Assembly: GCA_947095535.1 (NCBI GenBank)
Contig: OX352772.1
Span: 228,852,051 to 228,916,050 of the forward strand
Direction: 5' to 3'
Length of the DNA: 64,000 nt
DNA from: Poecilobothrus nobilitatus
Taxonomy: Eukaryota; Arthropoda; Insecta; Diptera; Dolichopodidae
Shown: positions 21,731 through 33,052 of the stretch, one piece after another
Numbering within the stretch: position 1 is the first letter of the stretch
How the letters are laid out: the number at the start of each line of letters is the position of its first letter
Program-made: the position numbers and the translations under genes
The notes under the pieces: model-generated
What the model was told of the DNA's origin: nothing
Seen by the model: the letters and a program-made list of their open reading frames with translations, nothing else
Database searches by the model: none

Positions 21731-22162
21731 ACACCACTCTGCCAAATTTAAAGGTTATATCTTAGTTGGTTTCGAAGATAATCTCATTTGCTCTGTTGCT
21801 CGTTCGGAAGCTTCCAAGATAAGATCCCATGAACCAAACCATGTCAAATTTCAGAGACTTAAATAAAACATGAAAGAACACCACTCTGCCAAATTTATAG
21901 GTTATATCTTAGTTGGTTTTGGAGATAATCTCATTTGCTCTGGTGCTCGTTCGGCAGCTTCCAAAATCCAAACCCATGGACCAAATCCTCTTAAATTTCA
22001 GAGACATAAATCGAACGGGAAGGAACATCATTATACAAAATTTAAAGGTTCTATCTTTGTTGATTTTGGAGATAATCTCGTTTGCTCTGGGGCTCGTTCG
22101 GAAGCTTCCAAGATCCGAACCCATGATCCAAATCCTCTCAACTTTCAGAGACTTAAATAAAA

Positions 22163-25100
22163 CATGAAAGAACACCACTCTGCCAAATTTAAAGGTTATA
22201 TCTTAGTTGGTTTTGGAGATAATCTCATTTGCTCTGGTGCTCGTTCGGAAGCTTCCAAAATCCAAACCCATGGACCAAATCCTCTTAAATTTTAAAAACA
22301 TAAATCGAACGGGAAGGAACATCATTATACAAAATTTAAAGGTTCTATCTTTGTTGATTTTGAAGATAATCTCGTTTGCTTTGGAGCTCGTTCGGAAGCT
22401 TCCATCCGAAACCATGGACCAAATTCTCTCAAACGTAGAGACTTAAATAAAACATGAAAGAACACCACTCTGCCAAATTTAAAGGTTATATCTTAGTTGG
22501 TTTTGGAGATAATCTCATTTGCTCTGGTACTCGTTCGGAAGCTTCCAAAATCGAAATCCATTGATCAATTCCTCTTAAATTTCAGAGGTATAAATCGAAC
22601 GGGAAGGAACATCATTGTACAAAATTTAAAGGTTCTATCTTTGTTGATTTTGAAGATAATCTCGTTTGCTCTCGGGCTCGTTCGGAAGCTGCCAAAATCC
22701 GGAATCATTAACCAAATCCTCTCAAATTTTAGAGACTTAAATAAAATATGAAAGAACACCACTCTGCCAAATTTAAAGGTTAGTTTATTTTCGAGATAAT
22801 CTCAATTGCTCTGGTGCTCGTTCGGAAGCTTCCAAAATTCAAACCCATTGACCAAATCCTCTTAAATTTCAGAGACATAAATCGAATGGGAAGGAACATC
22901 ATTATACAAAATTTAAAGGTTCTATATTTGTTGATTTTGGAGATAATCTCGTTTGCTTTGGGGCTCGTTCGGAAGCTTCCATCCGAAACCATGAACCAAA
23001 TCCTCTTAAATTTCAGAGACGTAAATCGAACGGGAAGGAACATCATTGTACGAAATTTAAAGGTTATATCATAGTTGGTTTTGGAGATAATCTCATTTGC
23101 TCTGGTGCTCGTTCGGAAGCTTCCAAAATCCAAACCCATGGACCATATTCTCTTAAATTTTAGAGCCATAAATCAAACGGGAAGGAACATCATTTTAAAA
23201 AATTTAAAGGTTCTATCTTCGTTGGTTTTGGAGATAATCTCGTTTGCTCTGGGGCTCGTTCGGAAGCTTCCAAAATACGAATCCATGGTTAAAATTCTTT
23301 CAAATTTCAGTTTCCAATTTTATAGAAAAGGAAACATAACAGCACACCCTTGTACTAAAAATAAAGGTTCTAATTTTGTTGGTTGTGGAGATATACTCAT
23401 TTGCTCTGGAGCTCGTTCGGAAGCTTCCAATATAAGAACCTATGAACCAAATCCTCTCAAATTTCAGAGACTTATATAAAACATGAAAGAACACCACTCT
23501 GCCAAATTTAAAGGTTATATCTTAGTTAGTTTTGGAGATAATCTCATTTGCTCTGGTGCTCGTTCGGAAGCTTCCAAAATCCAAACCCATGGACCAAATC
23601 CTCTTAAATTTAAGAGACATAAATCGAACGGGAAGGAACATCCTTATAAGAAATTTAAAGGTTCTATATTTGTTGATTTTGGAGATAATCTCGTTTGCTC
23701 TGATGCTCGTTCGGAAGCTTCCAAAATCCGAACCCATGGACCAAATCCTCTTAAATTTCAGAGACATAAATCGAACGGGAAGGAACATCATTGTACAAAA
23801 TTTAAAGGTTATATCTTAGTTGGTTTTGGAGATAATCTCATTTGCTCTGGTGCTCGTTGGGAAGCTTCCAAAATACGAACCCATGGACCAAATCCTCTTA
23901 AATTTCAGAGACAAAAATCGAACGGAAAGGAACATCATTATACAAAATTTAAAGGTTCTATATATGTTGATTTTGGAGATAATCTCGTTTGCTTTGGGGC
24001 TCGTTCGGAAGCTTCCATCCGAAACCATGAACCAAATCCTCTCAAATTTAGAAACTTAATTAAAACATGAAAGAACACCACTCTGCCAAATTTAAAGGTT
24101 ATATCTTAGTTGGTTTTGGAGATAATCTCATTTGCTCTGGTGCTCTTTCGGAAGTTTCCAAAATCCAAACCCATGGACCAAATCCTCTTAAATTTAAGGG
24201 ACATAAATCGAACGGGAAGGAACATCATTATACGAAATTTAAAGGTTCTATATTTGTTGATTTTGGAGATAATCTCGTTTCCTCTGGGGCTCGTTCGGAA
24301 GCTTCCAAAATCCGAACCCATGAACCAAATCCTCTCACATAGCAGAGACTTAAATAAAACATGAAAGAACACGACTATGCCAAATTTAAAGGTTATATCT
24401 TATTTGGTTTTGGAGATAATCTCATTTGCTCTGGTGCTCGTTCGGAAGCTTCCAAAATCCAAACCCATGGACCAAATCCTCTTAAATTTCAGAGACATAA
24501 TCGAACGGGAAGGATCATCATTATACAAAATTTAAAGGTTCTATTTTTGGTGATTTTGGAGATAATCTCGTTTGTTCTGGGGCTCGTTCGGAAGCTTCCA
24601 AAATCTGAACCCATGAACCAAATCCTCTCAAATTTCAGAGACTTGAATAAAACATGAAAGAACTCCACTCTGCCAAGTTTAAAGGTTATATCTTAGTTAG
24701 TTTTGGAGATAATCTCATTTGCTCTGGTGCTCGTTCGGAAGCTTCCAAAATCCAAACCCATAGACCAAATCCTCTCAAATTTCAGAGACAAAAATCAAAC
24801 AGGAAGGAACATCATTGTATAAAATTTAAAGGTTATATCTTTGTTGGTTTTTTGACATAATCTCATTTTCTCTGGGGCTCGTTCGGAAGCTTCCAAAATC
24901 CAAACCCATGGACCAAATCCTCTTAAATTTCAGAGACATAAATCGAACGGGAAGGAACATCATTATACAAAATTTAAAGGTTCTATCTTTGTTGATTTTG
25001 GAGATAATCTCGTTTGCTCTGGGGCTCGTTCGGAAGCTTCCAAGATCCGAACCCATGATCCAAATCCTCTCAACTTTCAGAGACTTAAATAAAACATGAA

Positions 25101-27785
25101 AGAACACCACTCTGCCAAATTTAAAGGTTATATCTTAGTTGGTTTTGGAGATAATCTTATTTGCTCTGGTGCTCGTTTGGCAGCTTCCAAAATCCAAACC
25201 CATGGACCAAATCCTCTTAAATTTCAGAGACATAAATCGAACGGGAAGGAACATCATTATACAAAATTTAAAGGTTCTATCTTTGTTGATTTTGGAGATA
25301 ATCTCGTTTGCTCTGGAGCTCGTTCGGAAGCTTCCAAGAATCGAACCCATGATCCAAATCCTCTCAACTTTCAGAGACTTAAATAAAACATGAAAGAACA
25401 CCACTCTGCCAAATTTAAAGGTTATATCTTAGTTAGTTTTGGAGATAATCTCATTTGCTCTGGTGCTCGTTCGGAAGCTTCCAAAATCCAAACCCATGGA
25501 CCAAATCCTCTTAAATTTTAGAAACATAAATCGAACGGGAAGGAACATCATTATACAAATTTTAAAGGTTCTATCTTTGTTGATTTTGAAGATAATCTCG
25601 TTTGCTTTGGGGCTCGTTCGGAAGCTTCCATCCGAAACCATGGACCAAATTCTCTCAAATGTAGAGACTTAAATAAAACATGAAAGAACACCACTCTGCC
25701 AAATTTAAAGGTTATATCTTAGTTGGTTTTGGAGATAATCTCATTTGCTCTGGTGCTCGTTCGGAAGCTTCCAAAATCCAAACCCATGGATCAATTCCTC
25801 AAATTTCAGAGGCATAAATCGAACGGGAAGGAACATCATTGTACAAAATTTAAAGGTTCTATCTTTGTTGATTTTGAAGATAATCTCGTTTGCTCTGGGG
25901 CTCGTTCGGAAGCTTCCAAAATCCGGAATGATTAACCAAATCCTCTCAAATTTTAGAGACTTAAATAAAATATGAAAGAACACCACTCTGCCAAATTTAA
26001 AGGTTAGTTTATTTTCGAGATAATCTCAATTGCTCTGGTGCTCGTTCGGAAGCTTCCAAAATCCAAACCCATTGACCAAATCCTCTTAAATTTCAGAGAC
26101 ATAAATCGAATGGGAAGGAACATCATTATACAAAATTTAAAGGTTCTATCTTTGTTGATTTTGGAGATAATCTCGTTTGCTCTGGGGCTCGTTCGGAAGC
26201 TTCCAAAATACGAATCCATGGTTAAAATTCTTTCAAATTTCAGTTTCCAATTTTATAGAAAAGGAAACATAACAGCATACCCTTGCACTAAAAATAAAGG
26301 TTCTAATTTTGTTGGTTGTGGAGATATACTCATTTGCTCTGGAGCTCGTTCGGAAGCTTCCAATATAAGAACCTATGAACCAAATCCTCTCAAATTTCAG
26401 AGACTTATATAAAACATGAAAGAAGACCACTCTGGATAAATTTAAAGGTTATATCTTAGTTGGTTTTGGAGATAATCTGATTTGCTCTGGTGCTCGTTCG
26501 GAAGCTTCCAAAATCCAAACCCATGGACCAAATCCTCTTAAATTTCAGAGACATAAATCGAACGGGAAGGAACATCCTTATAAGAAATTTAAGGGTTCTA
26601 TATTTGTTGATTTTGGACATAATCTCGTTTGCTCTGGTGCTCGTTCGGAAGCTTCCAAAATCCGAACCCATGGACCAAATCCTCTTAAATTTCAGAGACG
26701 TAAATCGAACGGGAAGGAACATCATTGTACAAAATTTAAAGGTTATATCTTAGTTGGTTTTGGAGATAATCTCATTTGCTCTGGTGCTCGTTCGGAAGCT
26801 TCCAAAATACGAACCCATGGACCAAATCTTCTTAAATTTCAGAGACATAAATCGAACGGGAAGGAACATCATTATACAAAATATAAAGGTTCTATATATG
26901 TTAATTTTGGAGATAATCTCGTTTGCTTTGGGGCTCGTTCGGAAGCTTCCATCCGAAACCATGAACCAAATCCTCTCAAATTTAGAAACTTAATTAAAAC
27001 ATGAAAGAACACCACTCTGCCAAATTTAAAGGTTATATCTTAGTTGTTTTTGGAGATAATCTCATTTGCTCTGGTGCTCTTTCGGAAGCTTCCAAAATCC
27101 AAACCCATGGACCAAATCCTCTTAAATTTAAGAGACATAAATCGAACGGGAAGGAACATCATTATACGAAATTTAAAGGTTCTATATTTGTTGATTTTGG
27201 AGATAATCTCGTTTCCTCTAGGGCTCGTTCGGTAGCTTCCAAAATCCGAACCCATGAACCAAATCCTCTCACATAGCAGAGACTTAAATAAAACATGAAA
27301 GAACACGACTATGACAAATTTAAAGGTTATATCTTATTTGGTTTTGGAGATAATCTCATTTGCTCTGGTGCTCGTTCGGAAGCTTCCAAAATCCAAACCC
27401 ATGGACCAAATCCTCTTAAATTTCAGAGACATAAATCGAACGGGAAGTAACATCATTATACAAAATTTAAAGGTTCTATTTTTGTTGATTTTGGAGATAA
27501 TCTCCTTTATTCTGGGGCTCGTTCGGAAGCTTCCAAAATCTGAACCCATGAACCAAATCCTCTCAAATTTCAGAGACTTGAATAAAACATGAAAGAACTC
27601 CACTCTGCCAAGTTTAAAGGTTATATCTTAGTTAGTTTTGGAGATAATCTCATTTGCTCTGGTGCTCGTTCGGAAGCTTCCAAAATCCAAACCCATAGAC
27701 CAAATCCTCTCAAATTTCAGAGACAAAAATCGAACAGGAAGGAACATCATTGTATAAAATTTAAAGGTTATATCTTTGTTGGTTT
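22163..27785. repeat. 2.93-kb direct segmental duplication inside the satellite
   Basis: The segment from about 22163 to 24850 is repeated at about 25096 to 27785 with a near-constant offset of 2933-2935 bp (about 20 monomers). It preserves private variants such as 'ttagtttattttcgagataat' (22780 and 26005), 'cacgactatg' (24370 and 27304) and 'acatccttataagaaattt' (23640 and 26570). The right copy lacks a few monomers around 26190 relative to 22950-23270 and has its own point changes, so the duplication is recent but not brand-new. Confidence 0.75.
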
Positions 27786-29294
27786 GTGACATAATCTCAT
27801 TTTCTCTGGGGCTCGTTCGGAAGCTGCCAAAATCCAAACCCATGGACCATATCCTCTTAAATTTCAGAGACATAAATCAAACGGGAAGGAACATCATTGT
27901 AAAAAATTTAAAGGTTATATCTTTGTTGGTTTTGGTGATAATCTCGTTTGTTCTGGGGCTCGTTCGGAAGCTTCCAAAATACGAATCCATGGTTCAAATT
28001 CTTTCAAATATCAGTTTCCAATTTTATAGAAAAGGAAACATAACAGCACACTCTTGTACTAATAGTAAAGGTTCTAATTTTGTTGATTGTGGAGATATAC
28101 TCATTTGCTCCGGCGCTCGTTCGGAAGCTTCCAAGATAAGAACCCATGAACCACATCCTCTCAAATATGAGATATTTAAATAAAACATGAAAGAACACCA
28201 CTCTGCAAAATTTAAAGGTTATATCTTAGTTGGTTTTGGAGATAATCTCATTTGCTCTGGTGTTCGTTCGGAAGCTTTCAAAATCCAAACCCATGGACCA
28301 AATGCTCTTAAGTTTCAGAGACATAAATTGAACGAGAAGGAACATCATTGTACAACATTTAATGGTTACTATCTTTGTTAGTTTTGGAGATAATCTCGTT
28401 TGCTCTGGGGCTCGTTCGGAAGCTTCCAATATACGAATCCATGGTTCAAATTCTTTCAAATGTCAGTTTCTAATTTTATAGAAACGGAAGCATAACATCA
28501 CACTCTTGTACTAAAAATAAAGGTTCTATCTTTGTTGGTTGTGGAGATATACTCGTTTGCTCTAGAGTTCGTTCCGAAGTTCCAAGATCCGAATCCATGA
28601 ACCAAATCCTCTCAAGTTTCAGAGACGTAAATAAAACATGAAAGAACACCACTCTGCCAAATTGAAAAGTTATATCTTAGTTGGTTTTGGAGATAATTTC
28701 ATTTGCTCTGGTGCTCGTTCGGAAGCTTTTAAAATCCAATCCAATGGACCAAATCCTCTTAAATTTCAGAGACATAAATCGAACGGGAAGGAACATCATT
28801 GTACAAAATTTAAAGGTTCTATCTTTGTTGATTTTGGAGATAATCTCGTTTGCTCTAGGGCTCGTTCGGAAGCTTCCAAAATCCGAACCCATGGACCAAA
28901 TCCTCTCAAATTTTAGAGACATAAATCGAATGGGAAGGAACATCATTGTTCAAAATTTAAAGGTTATACCTTTATTGGTTTTGTAGATAATCTCATTTGC
29001 TCTGGTGCTCGTTCGGAAGCATCCAGAATCCGAATCCATGGACCGATTTTGTCCAGATTCGAACTTATCCTTCCTTTCGTAATTAGTAGCCTACTATAGA
29101 AATTTCATCAAGATAGCTTTATTAGTTTTTTGAGTTATCGTGCGAACGGACGAACCGACGGACATCGTTAAATCGACTCAGGAGGTGATCCTGACTCAAA
29201 ATATATATACATGTCCATATCTAACTCGCTTCCTTTTGGTGGTTACAAACACCATACCAAAGTTAATATATCCTATACTTTATGTGTAGGGTAT

Positions 29295-29376
29295 AATAAC
29301 AACCTGAAATTTTTTGACTGATATTGAATATTGTTATTTTCAATATAGAAATACCAGCTAGTATTTTTAAAACAAA
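29295..29376. repeat. 82-bp unit between F2 and E1
   Basis: This reads 'aataacaacctgaaattttttgactgatattgaatattg...ccagctagtatttttaaaacaaa', a full unit length of 82 bp. It lies exactly between the outer end of F2 and the start of E1. It shows that F2 and E1 occupy the same relative position in successive units. Confidence 0.8.
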
Positions 29377-30150
29377 ACGAGGAAGAGTGCAGTAGAGTAG
29401 ACTGTGTCAACTCTGCGATACCCGTATGAACGTAATATATCCTGTTTCTATAAAACTTGATCATCTTTTAAAAACATTCAGATGTTTTAGTATCGAACTA
29501 CAGAGATATATTTATGTAAATTGTGGAGTTGTATGACAACTACCCGAAAATTTTTTTGCTCCTAGCTTCATTAAGTTCCAAGAAATGCAAGAAGCCTGAA
29601 CCGGCTGCTTTAGACCAATCAAATTTTACAAAAATTTTTGGCATGCAACTCGACACTTTTTCACTAAATTTCAGATAGCAAGCTTCAACAGACACTGATT
29701 TATTTTCATTTAAAAAGAGAGGTTGTATGGCAACTATCCGAACCTGTCATTTAATCACAACCACATTTTACAGAAGTTTTCGCCATAAAACTCGATCATC
29801 ATTTGCAAAATTTCAGACACCTAGATTGAATAGACACTGGGTTATTTCCATTTAAAGAAAGTAGTTGTATGGCATCTAATAGAATCCGGCCGCCGAAAAT
29901 GCTGGAGTTAAATAGCAAAACTAACAATTTTGCAAAAGTGACGTAAAAAAAGTTTCAGCCTCCTACTTCCGCTATTTTTTGAGTTATCGTGCGGACGGAC
30001 GAACGGACGGGCGTACATGGCTTAATCGACTCAGAATTCGATTCTGAGCCGATCCATACCTTTGACACTATATCTAGCTCGACTCCTTTAAGGTATCACA
30101 AACGTAATGGCAAATTTATTATACCCTTGAACATAGTTCATTCGGGTATA
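29377..30150 (-). mobile_element. E1: Helentron-like non-coding element (774 bp)
   Basis: At the left (3') end are 'acgaggaagagtgcagtag', a stem-loop AGAGT...ACTCT, and ATACCCGTATGAA at 29418-29430. At the right (5') end are the (GGAC)n tract near 29992, 'ctagctcgactcctttaaggt' and TTCATTCGGGTAT at 30137-30149, one mismatch from the inverse of the left copy. The flanks 'ttaaaacaaa' and 'aagaacaacctgg' join into the uninterrupted 82-bp unit seen at 15745-15770 with one substitution, so both ends and the absence of target duplication are directly visible. No coding region. Confidence 0.8.
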
Positions 30151-30255
30151 AAGAACAACCTGGTATTTTTTGACTGATATATTCAATTGTTATTATTGTT
30201 ATAATTGTTGAATATTCAATTGTTATTTTCAATACATACACAAATCGCAACATTA
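30151..30255. repeat. Fourth 82-bp unit, diverged
   Basis: Begins 'aagaacaacctggtattttttgactgatat' and then gains an internal duplication of 'attcaattgttatt' before 'tttcaatacatacacaaat'. It marks the right limit of the recognisable 82-bp array. Confidence 0.65.
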
Positions 30256-30897
30256 TTTTAAATGCTTTTATATTAACTTGTCGGTGTCTGTTTTTTTAGA
30301 AAAATTATAAATCCATATATACACACATCAAATTTTAAAACAGTATCAGAGTATGTTTATTTGTATCATACTACACACACACAGTATAGTTAACACCCCA
30401 GTACAGCTTGAATAGATATTCAGTTCGTTTTTTTATATGGATGTGGTTTTATGGGGATGAAATAGATTCTTTTATTATAAAAACATTTTTGTGTGTATAA
30501 TAACAAAGACTAAAGTGAAAGACATTACATAAAAAGTTGGCAATAAAACAATCATGAAAATATTAGAATATTGAAAAATACTAGACATGTGAAAAAAATA
30601 CCAGTACCTGTTATTTTGATGATTAAAGGACAGATTGTTATTGTTACTTTTAAATAACAGGTTAAAAATAACAGTTATCTAAATATCGTACCATCTCAAA
30701 TTATCATACACATTCTGAAATGAAAGCATCCCTAGTATAAGGAAGAAATTCTGTTTGTTTGTTTGATTGTATTTCATATCATATAATTAATATTAATAAT
30801 AATAATAATAATAAATAAATAAGAAATTCTGTTTGTTTGTTTGTATTTGATATCGTATAATTAATTTTATTGATAATAATAATAATAAATAAAAAAT
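30256..30897. other. AT-rich stretch with simple repeats
   Basis: No gene. Contains a hairpin at 30608-30663 (CCTGTTATTT/AAATAACAGG), (AAT)n tracts, and two direct copies of 'aagaaattctgtttgtttgttt' at about 30745 and 30821 with downstream 'gatat.gtataattaat'. The same phrase begins the repeat region at 36928. Confidence 0.5.
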
Positions 30898-31539
30898 TCA
30901 CTCCAGTTTGAAGAAGTTTTAATCAAAAATGCTGAATTATTGAAAGAAAATTCTAAATTACATGATCGTGTGAATAGTTCTGAAAATCACATCAGCATTT
31001 TGGAAAATAGAGTTAACAGTTTGGAGTACTTACATGATAAAACGCAGCAGAATTTGTTAAAAAATAATCTTGTACTAGCCGGTCTACCTTCGAATCTCAT
31101 AAACCCAACAGAAACTGTTTTGGCGATCACAAAAAAAATTAATGCTAATATTGATAAAAATGATATATCAGATGTTACAACAATTAATTAAAAAAAAATT
31201 AATGAAGCTGGTCCCCAGATAAAATTATATATTGTTAAGTTTAATTCTGATATCCCAAAAAAAGAATTATTGGAAAAAAAACGACAATATAAGCATCTTT
31301 TTACTGTTAAATTAGATATGAATAATGATGGCAACAAAGAAATATTTCTACGTCACCATCTTACAGCACTGCAGTCTAATATTTATTATGAAGCTAAAAA
31401 TATTAAAATCAAACATAAATTTCAATTTCTCTGGGTCAAAGATAGCACCATTTTCTTAGGGAGAAATCATTCCAGCAAAATATACAAAATATTGTCGAGG
31501 AACGATATCAATCATATTTATAAAACCTTCAATACCTAA
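30898..31539 (+). pseudogene. LINE ORF1, coiled coil plus baculovirus FP-like domain
   Basis: The frame is open from about 30898 with no Met at its beginning, so the N-terminus is lost. It encodes a clear coiled coil ('ELLKENSKLHDRVNSSENHI', heptads through about residue 50), then 'NNLVLAGLP', one in-frame TAA at 31189-31191, and the domain 'KKRQYKHLFTVKLD..IFLRHHLT..YYEAK..IFLGRNHSSKIYKI'. This coiled-coil plus FP25-like C-terminus is characteristic of the RNA-binding ORF1 of some insect CR1/Jockey-type LINEs. It lies about 760 bp upstream of the matching ORF2, as in one element. Confidence 0.65.
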
Positions 31540-32299
31540 GCACAATATCAACACAATACATTTACAAATGGTAAAATTAAAAAACTGAGTTATATGTATT
31601 TCTTTTTTATTATTATTTAAATTCAATTCCAAAATTTTTTTTTCTTATCTTTTGTCAATATTAATATTAATAGTTTATACAAATTATTTTTCTTTTTTTC
31701 TTACATTAAATAATATTTTTTTCATCATACATTAACTAACCAAAAATATTTGAGAACAAAAACACGCTTATTTCTAATTTTTTCTTTTTTGCTTCTTTTA
31801 TTTAATTACTTAAAATTAAAAGTAATTTTACACTTTTTATTTCTTTATATTTTGCATTTATTTTTTTACATATTTACTTTTTTTATACATTTTAATTCTT
31901 TATATTTTACAAATAATTTTTTACTTTACAATTTTTATTTTTTTTTTACAATTTTACTTATTTATAATTTTTACAAATCGATTATTACATTTTTATTTCT
32001 TATCAAAAAAAAAGCAGGAACACAGCTTTTAGTTAATAATCACTTAAGAGAGACTGATATATCCATAGCACTATGAAAGTTTGCGATAATAGAAAAATAA
32101 TTCTGACATCAATCTCTTTCTATTGCATTGATAATCATTTTATTGTTAAATCCCAAATTTATTTTTCTGATAGCACTATGAAATTTTACGATATTAGAAA
32201 AAGAATTCTCACATCTATCTCTTTCTATCACATTAATAATCTAATTTTGTTAAATTACAAATCATTTTTTTTCTTTTATATTTTGACCAACATTAATTA
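31540..32299. other. T-rich inter-ORF region of the LINE
   Basis: Very T-rich and hydrophobic-codon-rich, giving spurious membrane-like frames (e.g. 31750-32076). A 95-100 bp imperfect duplication is present: 'atagcactatgaaagtttgcgataatagaaaaataattctgacatcaatctctttctat' near 32065 recurs near 32171. No gene. Confidence 0.5.
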
Positions 32300-33052
32300 A
32301 TGGAGGAGACTGGGATAGATAATTATCAAAATATTTTTGATTTAAACAATGACATTAAAGTGCAATATTATACAGACGGGGGCAGATTATTAAATGATTC
32401 TTACAGTCAAAATTTTAATATTATATACTTAAACATACAAAGTCTTAGAAATAAATTATATGATCTAGAAGCGATAGTAAATTCTTATAATATAAAAATG
32501 GATGTGATTGTACTGTCGGAAGTTTGGTTGCATGAGAGTGAAAACATATTCTATAATTTACCAGGTTATGTTCCGTATTTTAGTAATAGGAAAAGCAAAT
32601 ATGGGGGTGTTGCAATATATATTAATAATAAAATTAGTAGTAATTGTATATATAATGAAGAATTTCAAAATTCTAATATTCTAGGTGTTAAGTTAATCAA
32701 ACATAATATAAATATATTTGCAATTTATAGGTCCCACAGAACGAATTTTGACATATTCCTAGAAAAAATAGAAGATTTACTAAAACACAGGAGATCAATC
32801 TTTGTAGGTGAAATAAATTTTAATTTTAAAGATACAAATACCAAAGACTACATTAATATGCTACATAGTAATGGATTTATAATTCTCAACAAGATCTCAA
32901 TTGAATACGCAACTAGAATAGGTAATACCACTAGGACAATTATAGATCATTTAATTTCTGATCTCATTGACTTGAAATACAATGTTCATGTGTTAGACAC
33001 AATTTTATCTGATCACCAAATGCTTTTTGTCAGTATTGACTTCAAACCCTGA
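32300..33052 (+). CDS. LINE ORF2, apurinic endonuclease domain
   Basis: The 250-codon frame starts at an ATG at 32300. It shows the exonuclease-endonuclease-phosphatase pattern: 'FNIIYLNIQSLRNK' (first metal-site strand), 'MDVIVLSEVWL' (catalytic Glu), 'KYGGVAIYIN', 'RSIFVGEINFN' (here GEIN where most members have a GDFN-like motif) and a C-terminal 'LSDHQMLF' with the Asp-His pair. This domain nicks the target for LINE insertion. A frameshift at 33027-33052 separates it from the rest of ORF2. The GD-to-GE change may affect activity. Confidence 0.72.
   Translation: MEETGIDNYQNIFDLNNDIKVQYYTDGGRLLNDSYSQNFNIIYLNIQSLRNKLYDLEAIVNSYNIKMDVIVLSEVWLHESENIFYNLPGYVPYFSNRKSKYGGVAIYINNKISSNCIYNEEFQNSNILGVKLIKHNINIFAIYRSHRTNFDIFLEKIEDLLKHRRSIFVGEINFNFKDTNTKDYINMLHSNGFIILNKISIEYATRIGNTTRTIIDHLISDLIDLKYNVHVLDTILSDHQMLFVSIDFKP

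Larger units (their letters stand above)
16240..29040. repeat. 147-bp satellite array, about 87 monomers
   Basis: Successive copies are exactly or nearly 147 bp apart, for example the 'acaaaattt' word at 18069 and 18216. Nearly every monomer contains the palindrome GGAAGCTTCC (a HindIII site), 'ccatggaccaaatcctctt', 'tttcagagacataaatcgaacggg' and 'gattttggagataatctc'. At least two monomer types alternate irregularly; one carries 'acatgaaagaacaccactctgcc'. Because 147 is a multiple of three, long open frames run through the array on both strands (up to 392 codons at 20548-21726); they are by-products and not genes. A few monomers diverge (e.g. 'tttccaattttatagaaaaggaaac' at 17140, 23305, 26245 and 28010). 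Confidence 0.9.
15837..29294 (-). mobile_element. F2: Helentron/DINE-like element expanded by a 147-bp satellite (13.5 kb)
   Basis: F2 is the minus-strand counterpart of F1. Its outer (5') end carries GTGTAGGGTAT at 29284-29294, a (GTCC)n-type tract near 29145 and 'agttatcgtgcgaac'. Its inner (3') end carries ATACCCTATAC at 15877-15887 and a stem-loop, AAGTCG at 15854-15859 with CGACTT at 15867-15872, then the terminus 'aagtaaatg' at 15837. Between a roughly 400-bp 3' body and a 250-bp 5' body lies the 147-bp array. Subterminal inverted repeats, a stem-loop at one end only, internal tandem repeats and absence of target duplication match known Helentron-derived (DINE/HINE) elements. No protein is encoded. 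Element class is inferred from architecture. Confidence 0.7.

Noticed and set aside
16718..28986. Dozens of open frames of 60-392 codons on both strands
   Set aside because: They repeat every 49 codons, appear in several frames at once, and follow from a 147-bp tandem repeat lacking stops. No domain or start context supports translation.
16240..29040. CRISPR-like array
   Set aside because: Repeats are 147 bp and contiguous without unique spacers, in an evidently eukaryotic genome.
10872..29294. A single foldback transposon with Maverick cargo
   Set aside because: Each arm has both a 5'-type body and a 3' stem-loop terminus, and the Maverick integrase continues outside the right arm at 37.9 kb, so two separate insertions are more likely.
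31750..32300. Multi-pass membrane protein frames
   Set aside because: The hydrophobicity comes from T-rich inter-ORF DNA of the LINE; there is no conserved motif.
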